64,000 bases of DNA from Pseudomonadota bacterium (lineage in GTDB: Bacteria; Pseudomonadota; Alphaproteobacteria; Rhizobiales; Xanthobacteraceae). How positions within the stretch are numbered: the first letter of the stretch is position 1; each line of letters starts with the position of its first letter. The position numbers and the translations under genes are program-made. The stretch is from positions 1-64,000 of the forward strand of contig JAFECJ010000020.1 in the NCBI GenBank assembly GCA_018242205.1, in the 5' to 3' direction. Shown one piece after another: positions 8,218 to 19,324 of this stretch. The notes beneath the pieces are model-generated. The model was not told where the DNA came from, searched no databases, and saw nothing but the letters and a program-made list of their open reading frames with translations.

Positions 8218-8485
8218 TGAACCTGTCTTTGCTGGGGCGTGCGGTCGTTTGTGACCATTCGGAACAACAGCCTGATCAAAATTGCCGCCTTCTTACTCTG
8301 GAATGATCCCAGTCATTATGGCATCTGACGAGAAAAGACCTTATAAGCCAGCCGACGCGGCGCCGCGCTATCGGAAAATGCGCTGCCGAGCCAAAGCTGG
8401 GTGAATACCCCTTTCAGGCCAATGGCTTAGCGCCAAGGATGCCGCAGCCGGATCATCGTCCCCACCCGGGAATGGAAACACAATC

Positions 8486-11191
<2,706 letters not shown>

Positions 11192-11323
11192 CCGTAAGCG
11201 CATAACGTTCCGCGTCACCCGCCCCTCACCGCGAAGTGAGTGGCGGGTGATTTACTTTTCACCCATATAGTGGCGGTGGGCCTAACCGGGGGGTGGAGCG
11301 CCCGGATCGTGGATAGTGCCGCT

Positions 11324-12121
11324 ATGGACTTGCGCCGAGACCTGCGCCGAGACTTGCGCCGCCTGAGCTTCTCCCTCGCCGCCATTTGCGTGTCGCTGGT
11401 CGTCACCAGCCCGCTCGCCGCCGCCGAACCGAAGGCGGTCGTCGAACTGTTCACCAGCCAGGGCTGCTCGTCCTGTCCGCCGGCCGACAAGCTGCTCGGC
11501 TCGCTGGCGCATGATCCGTCCGTCATCGCGCTGAGCCTGCCGGTCGACTACTGGGATTATCTCGGCTGGAAGGACACGCTGGCCCTGCATGGTCATGCCC
11601 TCCGCCAGCGCGCCTATTCGGTGGCGCGCGGCGACCGCGCAGTCTACACGCCGCAGGCCGTGGTCAACGGTGTCGTGCATGCGCTCGGCAGCGATAAGGG
11701 GGCGATCGAAAAGGCGATCGCGGTTAGCCGTAACGGCGCCAAACCGCTGTCGGTTGCGGTGTCGATCAAATTGCAGGGCGACAAGGTCGTCGTCGATGTG
11801 CCGGCCGGTGCCATCGAAGGTGCGGGTGCCGAAGTCTGGCTCTGCCCGGTCACAGGCAGGATTCAGGTCGCGGTCGGCCGCGGCGAAAACAGCGGCAAGG
11901 CCCTGACCTACTACAACGTGGTGCGCCGCTGGGTGAAACTCGGCACCTGGAGCGGCAAGGCCGAAAGATTCAGTTTGACGTTGAACGAACTGTCGAACGC
12001 CAACCTGCCGCTCAAGGACATCGATCGTTTGGTCGTGATGGTCCAGGACGGCAGCGCGGATAAGCCCGGCCTCATGGTTGGTGCCGCCACGGTGGCGTTG
12101 AAGGACGCGCCCGCGCTCTAG
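11324..12121 (+). CDS. DUF1223 family thioredoxin-like exported protein
   Basis: Exported protein of the DUF1223 family, a thioredoxin-like fold of unknown substrate. Starting at 11324 it has 265 residues: a basic n-region of three DLRR tetrads, a hydrophobic signal core and a likely cleavage after AAA (about residue 34). The mature opening is ELFTSQGCSSCPPAD with the redox pair C48-x2-C51. The frame is open upstream to 11240, but the start at 11324 is preferred because it directly precedes the signal peptide. The tandem DLRR codons are a 12-bp repeat. A role in periplasmic thiol chemistry is plausible only by fold. Confidence 0.85.
   Translation: MDLRRDLRRDLRRLSFSLAAICVSLVVTSPLAAAEPKAVVELFTSQGCSSCPPADKLLGSLAHDPSVIALSLPVDYWDYLGWKDTLALHGHALRQRAYSVARGDRAVYTPQAVVNGVVHALGSDKGAIEKAIAVSRNGAKPLSVAVSIKLQGDKVVVDVPAGAIEGAGAEVWLCPVTGRIQVAVGRGENSGKALTYYNVVRRWVKLGTWSGKAERFSLTLNELSNANLPLKDIDRLVVMVQDGSADKPGLMVGAATVALKDAPAL
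11327..11362 (+). repeat. Three tandem 12-bp units in the DUF1223 signal peptide
   Basis: Units at 11327, 11339 and 11351 read GAC-C/T-TGCGCCG-A/C and encode DLRR three times. They add six arginines before the hydrophobic core of the signal peptide. Confidence 0.9.
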
Positions 12122-12201
12122 TCTCTTTCGCGAAGTTGACCGATGCGCGCCAATCTCCCGCGCGCATTGTCGTGCGCGCGATGGTCCAAAGAAACGAACG
12201 C

Positions 12202-12233
12202 AAAAAAATCGAGCCGGCTTTGGGGCCGGCCCG
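12202..12233 (-). terminator. Intrinsic terminator (minus strand)
   Basis: On the minus strand a 9-bp stem with one G-U pair (arms 12225-12233 and 12210-12218) and loop CCCAAA is followed by A and seven consecutive T residues (12208-12202). Confidence 0.8.
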
Positions 12234-12350
12234 AAGGTATAGGGGATTGAATCGAACGCTACTCAACTTGAACTCAATCGGCCCGGTCCGAAGATCCCCG
12301 GGGGGCTGGGGGGCTGAGGAATCCGGAGATCGAACCGGACCGGGCCTTGA
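12202..12350 (-). ncRNA. Candidate small RNA with long hairpin, C-rich apical loop and own terminator
   Basis: Read on the minus strand, an 11-bp perfect stem (arms 12336-12346 and 12280-12290) continues after a small bulge into a 9-bp stem (12323-12331 with 12293-12301, one G-U pair). Both enclose a 21-nt loop rich in C runs (12302-12322). A 6-bp GATTGA/TCAATC stem follows (12274-12279 with 12245-12250), then the terminator. The nearest upstream minus-strand gene ends at 13009, beyond a plus-strand gene, so an independent RNA gene is more likely than a 3' UTR. The 5' end near 12350 is a guess and no promoter was recognised. Confidence 0.55.
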
Positions 12351-12558
12351 GGCAACGATCGAGTTATCCCAAGAGCTCATGACCGGCGATTGACCGAAAT
12401 AGGGCGTTATTGTGGGCGGAATTGACGAGTTCGTGATGGCATAGGCGGGGATTTGCGGCCGCTATCAGAGGTATCCTGCCGGATCAGCCTTATGAAATCA
12501 GGGGCTTGCCGTCGGCGCGCTGCGGCGCAATCATCGGTGGGCAGCACAGGGAGGCCGC

Positions 12559-12945
12559 ATGACGTTCGTTTCCGGCGATTCCGATCCGAGCGCGTCGTTG
12601 GGGAGCGGCGCCTCACGCAACCCCGCCGCCCCCGCCAACTGGCTCAATCAGGTCACCTTCAATCGCCGCGAACTCAACCGCATTCTCGACCTGTACGGCC
12701 GCATGGTCGCCGCCGGCGAATGGCGCGATTACGCCATCGATTTCCTCAAGGATCGCGCCGTGTTCTCGGTGTTCCGCCGCGCCTCGGAAGTGCCGCTCTA
12801 TCGCATCGAGAAGAATCCGAAGCTGGCGCAGAAGCAGGGCGCCTACAGCGTCATTTCGGCGACCGGGCTGATCCTGCGCCGCGGCCCCGAACTCGACCGC
12901 GTGCTGCGCGTGCTCGACAAGCCGCAACTCGCTTACGCGCGCTAG
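12559..12945 (+). CDS. DUF2794 family protein
   Basis: Conserved alphaproteobacterial protein of unknown function (DUF2794). It has 128 residues: a variable, low-complexity N-terminus (1-28) followed by the conserved block FNRRELNRILDLYGRMVAAG (33-52), then EWRDYAIDFLKD, VFSVFRRASE and PLYRIEKNPKL. No membrane segment or signal peptide is visible, so it is probably cytosolic. GGGAGGCC lies about 7 bases before the ATG. A family-B palindrome begins 4 bases after its stop. Confidence 0.85.
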   Translation: MTFVSGDSDPSASLGSGASRNPAAPANWLNQVTFNRRELNRILDLYGRMVAAGEWRDYAIDFLKDRAVFSVFRRASEVPLYRIEKNPKLAQKQGAYSVISATGLILRRGPELDRVLRVLDKPQLAYAR

Positions 12946-12948
12946 CGA

Positions 12949-12992
12949 GCAATTCCAGGAAAAGTGGCTACCGGTTTTCCGTCCGGAATTGC
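12949..12992. repeat. Palindromic repeat, family B, copy 2 (GCAATTCC...GGAATTGC)
   Basis: Outer arms GCAATTCC (12949-12956) and GGAATTGC (12985-12992) flank a core that, read on the minus strand, contains CGGAAAACCGGT and CCACTTTTCC, the same core as the copy at 5432-5476. It starts 4 bases after the DUF2794 stop. Confidence 0.8.
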
Positions 12993-13008
12993 GAGCAAAT
13001 AAAAAGTG

Positions 13009-13530
13009 TTACGCCGGCGCGCCGTCGCCTTTGCCGAGAGCCAACTGCATCTGGACGGTGTCGAGCCAGCGGCCGAATTTGTAGCCGACGGCCTTGAACA
13101 CACCGGCGTCGCGGAAGCCGCAGGAACGGTGCAGCCCAATCGAGCCGGCCTGCGCCGAATCGCCGATCACCGCCATCATCTGCCGGAAGCCGGCTTGTTC
13201 GGACAGCTTGATCAGCTCCTTCATTAGAGCCTTGCCGACGCCGCGCTTCTGCATGTCCGGAGCGATGTAGATCGAATCCTCGACGGTGAAGCGGTAGGCC
13301 GGCCGCTCACGGAACGGCCCGGCATAGGCGTAGCCGACCACCTGACCGTCGATCTCGGCGACGATGTAAGGAAACGGCCCCCCGCGCAGCTTCTCGTAGC
13401 GGCGCAGCATTTCGGCCTCATCCGGCGGCTCGAGTTCGAAAGTCGCGGTGCCGGTGCGCACGGCATGGGCGTAGATGCGGGCGATGGCCGGGATGTCGGC
13501 GGGCGTGGTCGGGCGGATCGACAGGGTCAT
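13009..13530 (-). CDS. GNAT N-acetyltransferase, phosphinothricin acetyltransferase-like
   Basis: Acetyl-CoA-dependent N-acetyltransferase of 173 residues. It opens IRPTTPADIPAIARIYAHAV, has the TATFE/PPDEAEM segment typical of Pat/MnaT enzymes, the acetyl-CoA loop QKRGVGKALM near 103-112, and the C-terminal GFRDAGVFKAVGYKFGRW signature. Relatives acetylate phosphinothricin, methionine sulfone or sulfoximine; the natural substrate here is not determinable. The start at 13530 (MTLSIRP) fits the family; the frame runs 14 codons further upstream without support. Confidence 0.86.
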   Translation of the reverse strand: MTLSIRPTTPADIPAIARIYAHAVRTGTATFELEPPDEAEMLRRYEKLRGGPFPYIVAEIDGQVVGYAYAGPFRERPAYRFTVEDSIYIAPDMQKRGVGKALMKELIKLSEQAGFRQMMAVIGDSAQAGSIGLHRSCGFRDAGVFKAVGYKFGRWLDTVQMQLALGKGDGAPA

Positions 13531-13641
13531 TGGATGTGACGTCTTCGGCAGGATCATGGGACGCGATGGCACCTATCACAGAATATCGTTGGCAAGCGTG
13601 GCGTCCAGTCGCGTTCAATGGACGCTCCCAGGAGAAAATGC

Positions 13642-14265
13642 ATGTTCACGCTTTACTATTCGCCGAACAGCTGCGCGCTGGCCTCGCACATCGCGCTTAA
13701 GGACGCCGGCGCCGACTATCGCCTGCAACGGGTCGATTTCGCCAAGACACAGCAGCGCTCTGCTGAGTACCTGGCGCTCAACCCCAAAGGCCGCGTGCCG
13801 GCGCTGGCCACGCCCGGCGGCATCCTCACCGAGACGCCGGCGATTCTCGCTTACGTGGCGCAGACTTACCCGGAGGCGGGGTTGGCGCCGGCCGATCCAT
13901 TTCGCTTCGCCAAGGTGCAGGAGTTCAACAGCTATCTGTGTTCGACGCTGCATGTCGCGCATGCCCATCGTATGCGCGGCTCGCGCTGGGCCGATGACCC
14001 GGCGGCGATCGAGGCGATGAAGCGCAAGGTGCCGCAGTCGGTCAGCGCCTGTTACGACTATGTCGAGACCCAGATCGCCGGGCCGTGGGTCATGGGCGAG
14101 GACTATTCGATCGCCGATGCCTACCTGTTCACGGTGGCGCAGTGGCTCGAACTCGATGGCGTCGATCCGGCAAAATATCCGAAGGTGATCGACCACCGCG
14201 CCCGGATGGCGGCGCGGCCGAACGTCAAGACGGCGATCGACGAAGAGTTCGCCACCCAGGCATAG
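13642..14265 (+). CDS. Glutathione S-transferase (beta-class-like)
   Basis: Glutathione transferase of 207 residues. The N-terminal thioredoxin-like half begins FTLYYSPNSCALASHIAL; C11 is at the position of the beta-class catalytic cysteine. The loop NPKGRVPAL (about 53-61) precedes the cis-proline, and ETPAI binds the glutathione gamma-glutamyl group. The helical C-terminal half has the N-capping motif DYSIADAYLF. A GGAG lies 8 bases before the ATG at 13642. The gene is convergent with the BAX-inhibitor-like gene, with a shared terminator between them. Confidence 0.9.
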   Translation: MFTLYYSPNSCALASHIALKDAGADYRLQRVDFAKTQQRSAEYLALNPKGRVPALATPGGILTETPAILAYVAQTYPEAGLAPADPFRFAKVQEFNSYLCSTLHVAHAHRMRGSRWADDPAAIEAMKRKVPQSVSACYDYVETQIAGPWVMGEDYSIADAYLFTVAQWLELDGVDPAKYPKVIDHRARMAARPNVKTAIDEEFATQA

Positions 14266-14278
14266 AAATACCCGGCAT

Positions 14279-14314
14279 AAAAAAACGCCCCGGCTTTGGG
14301 CCGGGGCGTTTGCT
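14279..14314. terminator. Bidirectional intrinsic terminator
   Basis: An 11-bp perfect stem AACGCCCCGGC / GCCGGGGCGTT (14284-14294 and 14300-14310) with loop TTTGG is flanked by an A-run on the left and T-rich sequence on the right. It can end both the GST transcript and the convergent BAX-inhibitor-like transcript. Confidence 0.85.
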
Positions 14315-14357
14315 TTTGCAACGGCTGTTCTGCTTAGCGTCGGTTGCCACCGCTGCG

Positions 14358-15113
14358 TTAGCGGCGATCGCCCAGGAAACGCAGCATGAACAGGAACAGG
14401 TTGATGAAGTCGAGGTAGAGCGTCAGCGCGCCCATCACCGACTTGCGGCCGGCGATGGTGCCGTCATCGTTGACGTCGTACATCTCCTTGATCTTCTGGG
14501 TATCCCAAGCGGTCAGGCCGGCGAAGATCAGGACGCCGATCGCCGAGATGGCGAATTCGAGGCCCGTGCTCTTCAGGAAGATGTTGACCACCATCGCCAG
14601 GATCAGGCCGAACAAGCCCATGATCAGGAACGAGCCGATCGGCGACAGGTCGCGCTGCGTGGTGTAGCCGTACAGGCTCAGCGCGCCGAACGACGCCGCC
14701 GCGATGAAGAACGTGCGGGCGATCGAAGCGTGGGTGTAGGTCAGGAACACCGACGACAGCATGACGCCGAGCAGCGCCGCGTAGAGCATGAACAGGCCGA
14801 GCGCGGTTGACGGCGCAAGCGTGTGTACGCGGAAGCTCAGGAAGAACACGATACCCAGCGTCGCCAGGAACAGCACGATCATCAGCGGGCCGCCGTAGAT
14901 CGTCTGGCCGAACGAGGTCAGCGCGAGTTGGCCGGCGCCGGTGGTCTGCACCGCGGCGTTGAAGGTCAACCAGCTGACGACACCGGTCAGAGCGACGCCG
15001 GCCGCCATGTAGTTGTAGACGCGGAGCATGTAGGCGCGCAGGCCCGCATCAATCTCCGCGGTGCGCGTGGCGAAGCCGCCGCGGGCCGCTACGTTACGGT
15101 CGAAATCCGACAT
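14358..15113 (-). CDS. Bax inhibitor-1/YccA (BI-1) family membrane protein
   Basis: Seven-helix membrane protein of the BI-1/YbhL family, proposed pH-sensitive calcium leak channels; the bacterial role is uncertain. The 251-residue product begins MSDFDRNVAARGG, has helices over about 32-245 and the conserved AWDTQKIKEMY motif near 205-215 whose aspartate is the family pH sensor. The start at 15113 is preferred; the upstream extension to 15263 is not family-like. Confidence 0.9.
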   Translation of the reverse strand: MSDFDRNVAARGGFATRTAEIDAGLRAYMLRVYNYMAAGVALTGVVSWLTFNAAVQTTGAGQLALTSFGQTIYGGPLMIVLFLATLGIVFFLSFRVHTLAPSTALGLFMLYAALLGVMLSSVFLTYTHASIARTFFIAAASFGALSLYGYTTQRDLSPIGSFLIMGLFGLILAMVVNIFLKSTGLEFAISAIGVLIFAGLTAWDTQKIKEMYDVNDDGTIAGRKSVMGALTLYLDFINLFLFMLRFLGDRR

Positions 15114-15373
15114 CGAAGTTTCCCTCTCACTGCGCCGGCGATTGTCATTTGACGGTGCCGGCTCACGTCTGGCGCCGTGGCTTATGGCCGCGACGCTCGT
15201 GCCCCGAATGTAGTCGCTGGGGAGGTTCCGCGCCAGATATGGCCCGATGATGACGGCCCACATTGCCGAATATTAACCTATCGGCGCGTGCCGGATTCTC
15301 GCGCAAAAACAAGGCTTGACGGCCAGCCGGTATCCGGCGCGGCTGAATGTCGCTGCCGGACCAATACCTTAGG

Positions 15374-17923
15374 CTACAGATTACGCAGCACCGGGGCCGG
15401 CTTCTGGCCCAGCGCCCGCAACGTGCCGGCCAGGCCGAGCGCCACCGTGACGACGACCGCGGCCAGCGTGGCGGCCAGCGCTGGACCGGGCTGCCAGACG
15501 AAGGGCAGATGCATGAGTTCCGTGACGATCAGCCAGCCGGCGGCGCTGCCGCTGAGGACGCCGAAAACGGCGGTCGCCGCCGCGATCAGCAGATATTCGG
15601 TGGTGTAGGCGCCGATGAGACGCAGCCTTGTGGCCCCGAGCGTCTTGAGGATGACGGCGTCATAGACGCGGGTGTGATGACCGGCGGCGAGCGCGCCGCC
15701 CAGCACCAAAGCCGCGACCAGCAGCGTCAACGCCGAGGCGCCGCGGATCGCCAGCACCAGATTGCCGATCAGTTCGCCGATGGCGTCGAGCGCGTCCTTG
15801 ACACGCACGGTGGTCACCATCGGGAAATCCTTGGCGAGCGCGCGGATGATCGCATTTTCTTCCGTCGTGGACGATTTACCGTCCGGGAACGTCAGCGTCG
15901 CCAGCCGCGTATGCGGTGCGCCATCGAACACATGCGGCGAGAACACCATGACGAAATTGATGCTCAGGCTCTGCCAGTCAACCGTGCGCATGTTGGCGAT
16001 GGTCGCGGTAATGTTGCGGCCAAGCACGTTGACGGTGACGCTGTCGCCGATCTTAAGGCCGAGGCCGTCGGCGATCTTTTTCTCGAACGACACTAAAGGC
16101 GGGCCATTGTAATCCGGCGCCCACCATTTCCCTTCGGTCAGACGCGAGCCGTTCGGTACCGTGGCCGAATAAGTGATGCCGCGATCGCTTTGCAGCACCC
16201 AGGCGGCCTCGTCCGAGGGCTTAAGGTCCTGCGCCGCGACCTTGCGCGCCGAGATGATGCGGCCGCGCAGCATGGGCACTTCTTGCAGCTTTGCGTCGGG
16301 TGCCTGTTTGGCGACGAAGGCATCGAATTCAGGCGCCTTGTCCGACGGAATGTCGAGGAAATAGAAGGCCGGTGCCTTGGCCGGCAATTCGTTGGCGAAC
16401 TGGTTGCGTAGATTGCCGTCGATCTCGATCACGGTGACGAGCAATGCGATGCCGAGGCCGAGCGATAGCACGATGGTTGGCGTCAACGCGCCGGGACGGT
16501 GAATGTTGGCGACCGCCATGCGCAGGCCGGTCGAGCGCGCGCGCGGCGCCCGCCGCGCCAACGCCATCACCAGCACGCCGACCAGACGCAGCAGCACGAA
16601 GACGGTGGCGGCGACGCCGACATAAATCAGCGCGACGCGGCGGTCATAAGCGAGCAGCACCGCCAGCGTGCCGAGCGCGGCGACGGCGAGCGCGGTCAGC
16701 GCCATGTAACTGCGGCGCGGCCAGGCCGATTGCGCGGCGACGACATCGCGGAACAGTGCGCCGACCGGCACGTCATGGGCGCGGCCGAGCGGCCACAGCG
16801 CGAAGGCCAAGGCCGTGAGCAGGCCATAGACCAGCGACAGGATAAGTTCGGGCGTATGCACCGCCGGCACGATCGGCAGCGGAATGATCGAGCCGAAGGT
16901 CCAGACCACGACGAAAGGCAAAGCGGCGCCGAGCACGGCGCCGATGGCGCCGCCGATCAGCGCCAGGATGACGACCTGCGTGAGGTAAATTGCGAAGACG
17001 CGGCGGCCGCTGGCTCCCAGCGCCTTGAGCGTCGCGATGGTGGCGCGCCGGCGGTCGAGATGGCTCTTCACCGCGTTGCCGACCCCGACGCCGCCGACCA
17101 GCAGCGCGGTGAGGCCGACGATGGTGAGGAATTGCGTGAAGCGTTCGACATTGCGCTCGAGCTGCGGCGAGGCGTTGGTGCGGTTGCGAATTTCCCAGCC
17201 GGCATCCGGCAGCCGGGTGCGGGCCTCGGCTGTGACGGCCTTAATCGCCTGTTCAGAGCCTTCGCCGGGCAGTTTCACCTGATAGCGCCAGCGTACCAGG
17301 CTGCCGGGTTGCAACAGCCCGGTGGCGCGCAAGGCTTCTTCGCTGATCAGCAGACGCGGGCCGAAGCCGATGCCGACCGCGAGCTTGTCCGGCTCGTTGG
17401 CGAGCGCGGCGCGGATGACGAATTGGGTATTGCCGACGGTGACGTGCGCGCCGGGCTTGATGGCGAGCCGCGCCAGCAAGGTCGGGTCGGCGACCGCGCC
17501 ATAGGCGCCGTCGCGTTTGGCGAGTGCCGCATCAAGCGGGCCGGCCGGATCGAGCGTGACGTCGCCGAACAGCGGATAGGCTTTATCGACGGCCTTGAGT
17601 TCGACGAGCGTGGCGTCGCCGCTTTCGCTGCGTGTCATGGCACGCAAGCTGGCCGCGCGCGAGACCTCGCCTTTGCTCTCGAGGAAAGCGAGTTCGTTGG
17701 ACTTGGCTTCGCGCTGAATCAGCACGAAGGACAGATCGCCGCCGAGAATAACGCGGCCCTCGCGCGCCAGTCCGTCATTGAGGCTGGCGGCCAGCGAACC
17801 GACGCCTGCGATCGACATGGCGCCGAGCGCGATGCAGGCAATGAAGACATAGAAGCCGGCCAGGCCGCCGCGCATCTCGCGCAAAGCGTAGCGTAGCGGG
17901 AGCCAGCGCATCAGGCTGCTCAT
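15374..17923 (-). CDS. ybbP: YbbP-type ABC transporter permease (FtsX/MacB-like)
   Basis: Large permease of 849 residues with one N-terminal membrane helix (about 18-40), a periplasmic domain, a block of helices with an FtsX domain (about 255-470, including lateral repeats), a second periplasmic domain, and a final FtsX four-helix unit near 700-845. This is the YbbP layout. Its start codon overlaps the stop of the ATPase gene (ATGA), so the two are coupled. Together with the divergent tesA this reproduces the E. coli tesA / ybbA-ybbP arrangement. A lipid or protein export role is inferred, not proven. Confidence 0.88.
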   Translation of the reverse strand: MSSLMRWLPLRYALREMRGGLAGFYVFIACIALGAMSIAGVGSLAASLNDGLAREGRVILGGDLSFVLIQREAKSNELAFLESKGEVSRAASLRAMTRSESGDATLVELKAVDKAYPLFGDVTLDPAGPLDAALAKRDGAYGAVADPTLLARLAIKPGAHVTVGNTQFVIRAALANEPDKLAVGIGFGPRLLISEEALRATGLLQPGSLVRWRYQVKLPGEGSEQAIKAVTAEARTRLPDAGWEIRNRTNASPQLERNVERFTQFLTIVGLTALLVGGVGVGNAVKSHLDRRRATIATLKALGASGRRVFAIYLTQVVILALIGGAIGAVLGAALPFVVVWTFGSIIPLPIVPAVHTPELILSLVYGLLTALAFALWPLGRAHDVPVGALFRDVVAAQSAWPRRSYMALTALAVAALGTLAVLLAYDRRVALIYVGVAATVFVLLRLVGVLVMALARRAPRARSTGLRMAVANIHRPGALTPTIVLSLGLGIALLVTVIEIDGNLRNQFANELPAKAPAFYFLDIPSDKAPEFDAFVAKQAPDAKLQEVPMLRGRIISARKVAAQDLKPSDEAAWVLQSDRGITYSATVPNGSRLTEGKWWAPDYNGPPLVSFEKKIADGLGLKIGDSVTVNVLGRNITATIANMRTVDWQSLSINFVMVFSPHVFDGAPHTRLATLTFPDGKSSTTEENAIIRALAKDFPMVTTVRVKDALDAIGELIGNLVLAIRGASALTLLVAALVLGGALAAGHHTRVYDAVILKTLGATRLRLIGAYTTEYLLIAAATAVFGVLSGSAAGWLIVTELMHLPFVWQPGPALAATLAAVVVTVALGLAGTLRALGQKPAPVLRNL

Positions 17924-18615
17924 TCGTGGCCGTCCACAATATGGCCGGAGCGCAGTCGCACGACGCGGCCGCACTTCTGCGCCAACGCAGGATCGTGTGT
18001 GACCAGCACCAAGGTTGCGCCATGCTTCTCGTAGCCGGCAAACAACAATTCTACGATCTGCTTGCCGGTGTCCTCGTCGAGATTGCCGGTCGGCTCGTCG
18101 GCGACCAGGATCGACGGGTTCGGCGCCAGCGCGCGCGCCACCGCGACGCGCTGCTGTTCGCCGCCCGACATCTGCGCCGGGTAATGTTGCAGCCGATGGC
18201 CGAGGCCGACGAGTTCGAGCTCGGCGCGAGCGCGGTCCTGGGCGTCGGCGATGCCGGCCAGCTCGAGCGGCACGGCGACGTTTTCCAGCGCCGTCATGGT
18301 CGGGATCAGGTGGAAGGACTGGAAGACGATGCCGACATGGCGGCCGCGGAAGCGCGCCAACTCGTCCTCGCTCAAGTCGCCCAGCGTCTCGCCGGCGACC
18401 GTCACCGCGCCCGTGTCAGCGCGTTCCAGCCCGGCCATCACCATCAGCAGCGTCGATTTGCCGGAGCCGGATGGACCGATAAGGCCAATTGCCTCGCCCC
18501 GGCCTATATTGAGGGCGATGTCCTTGAGGATATGGACCCTCGCGGCTTCATGACCGAGGGACAGATTGACGCCGGTCAGTGCAATCGCCGGCCCCGGCGC
18601 GGAAGGCTCTTTCAT
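17920..18615 (-). CDS. ybbA: YbbA-type ABC transporter ATP-binding protein
   Basis: MacB/LolD-class ATPase of 231 residues that energises the YbbP permease. It has Walker [10 protein letters not shown] (47-55), Q-loop FQSFHLIP (98-105), signature MSGGEQQR (149-156) and Walker B ILVADEP (169-175). The start at 18615 is chosen because it gives [18 protein letters not shown]; its ATG lies base-to-base opposite the tesA ATG, the two sharing the tetranucleotide CATG. Confidence 0.92.
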   Translation of the reverse strand: MKEPSAPGPAIALTGVNLSLGHEAARVHILKDIALNIGRGEAIGLIGPSGSGKSTLLMVMAGLERADTGAVTVAGETLGDLSEDELARFRGRHVGIVFQSFHLIPTMTALENVAVPLELAGIADAQDRARAELELVGLGHRLQHYPAQMSGGEQQRVAVARALAPNPSILVADEPTGNLDEDTGKQIVELLFAGYEKHGATLVLVTHDPALAQKCGRVVRLRSGHIVDGHE

Positions 18616-19318
18616 GGTGCTCCACCGAATTCGATCGTCCTCATATGGGGAAATATTCGGCTCCGTCCAGCGGGCTGCGGCAATCTTACTGGCGATATTG
18701 TTGCCCATTTGGGGTGTTTTCGGGCCGGCCCAGGCCGTCGCCGCCGACAAGCCGGTGAAAATCGTCGTTCTCGGCGATTCGCTCAGCGCCGGCTTCGGCC
18801 TCGAGGTGCAGGACGCCTTTCCGAGCAAGCTGCAGGCGGCGCTCAAGGCGAAGGGCTACGCCACCGAAATGATCAATGCCGGCGTCTCCGGCGACACCGC
18901 GACCGGCGGGCTCGAACGCTTCGACTGGTCGGTGCCGTCGGACGCCGACGCGGTGATCCTCGAACTCGGCGCCAATGACGCTCTTCGCGGCGTCAACCCG
19001 GACGTGACCAAGGCGGCGCTCGACAAGATCCTGACCAAGATCGATGCAAGGAAAATTCCCGTGCTGCTCGCCGGCATGAAATCGCCACCCAATATGGGAC
19101 CAGACTATGTGGCGAAGTTCGACGCCATCTATCCGGAGCTCGCCAAGGCGCATGGCGTGATCTTCTATCCGTTCTTTCTCGACGGTGTCGCCGCCGACGG
19201 CAAACTCAACCAGCGTGACGGTATGCACCCCAATCCGCAGGGCGTCGATGTAATCGTGAAGAACGTCATGCCGAAGGTCGAGGAGTTGATCGCCAAGGCG
19301 AAGGCGCGCGCAGGATAA
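18614..19318 (+). CDS. tesA: TesA-type GDSL arylesterase / thioesterase
   Basis: Periplasmic SGNH hydrolase (acyl-CoA thioesterase I / lysophospholipase L1 family), 234 residues. The signal peptide spans about 18-44 with a likely cut after AVA. The catalytic set is S56 in GDSLSAGFGL, G93, N121 in GANDALRG, and D202/H205 in DGMHPN. The ATG at 18614 overlaps that of the divergent ybbA; an in-frame upstream ATG at 18566 lies wholly inside ybbA and is less likely. It is followed after 6 bases by thpR. Confidence 0.93.
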   Translation: MVLHRIRSSSYGEIFGSVQRAAAILLAILLPIWGVFGPAQAVAADKPVKIVVLGDSLSAGFGLEVQDAFPSKLQAALKAKGYATEMINAGVSGDTATGGLERFDWSVPSDADAVILELGANDALRGVNPDVTKAALDKILTKIDARKIPVLLAGMKSPPNMGPDYVAKFDAIYPELAKAHGVIFYPFFLDGVAADGKLNQRDGMHPNPQGVDVIVKNVMPKVEELIAKAKARAG

Positions 19319-19324
19319 GCGATC

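Larger units (their letters stand above)
12122..12558. other. 437-bp non-coding gap with a structured RNA candidate
   Basis: No convincing protein gene is seen. The short open frames on both strands lack ribosome sites and overlap a strong hairpin. The gap holds an intrinsic terminator read on the minus strand (12202-12233) preceded by a long inverted repeat, described separately. Confidence 0.7.

Noticed and set aside
12240..12262. A tRNA-like T-arm (TTCGATTCAATCC on the minus strand)
   Set aside because: No acceptor stem, D-arm or anticodon arm can be drawn around it; it forms part of the sRNA candidate instead.
12072..12393. Short open frames on both strands over the candidate sRNA
   Set aside because: They have no ribosome site or homology, and their sequence is dominated by the inverted repeat and terminator.
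13531..13572. Upstream in-frame extension of the GNAT gene to 13572
   Set aside because: The added residues (MPSRPMILPKTSHP) are not family-like; MTLSIRPTTPAD at 13530 matches the acetyltransferase start.
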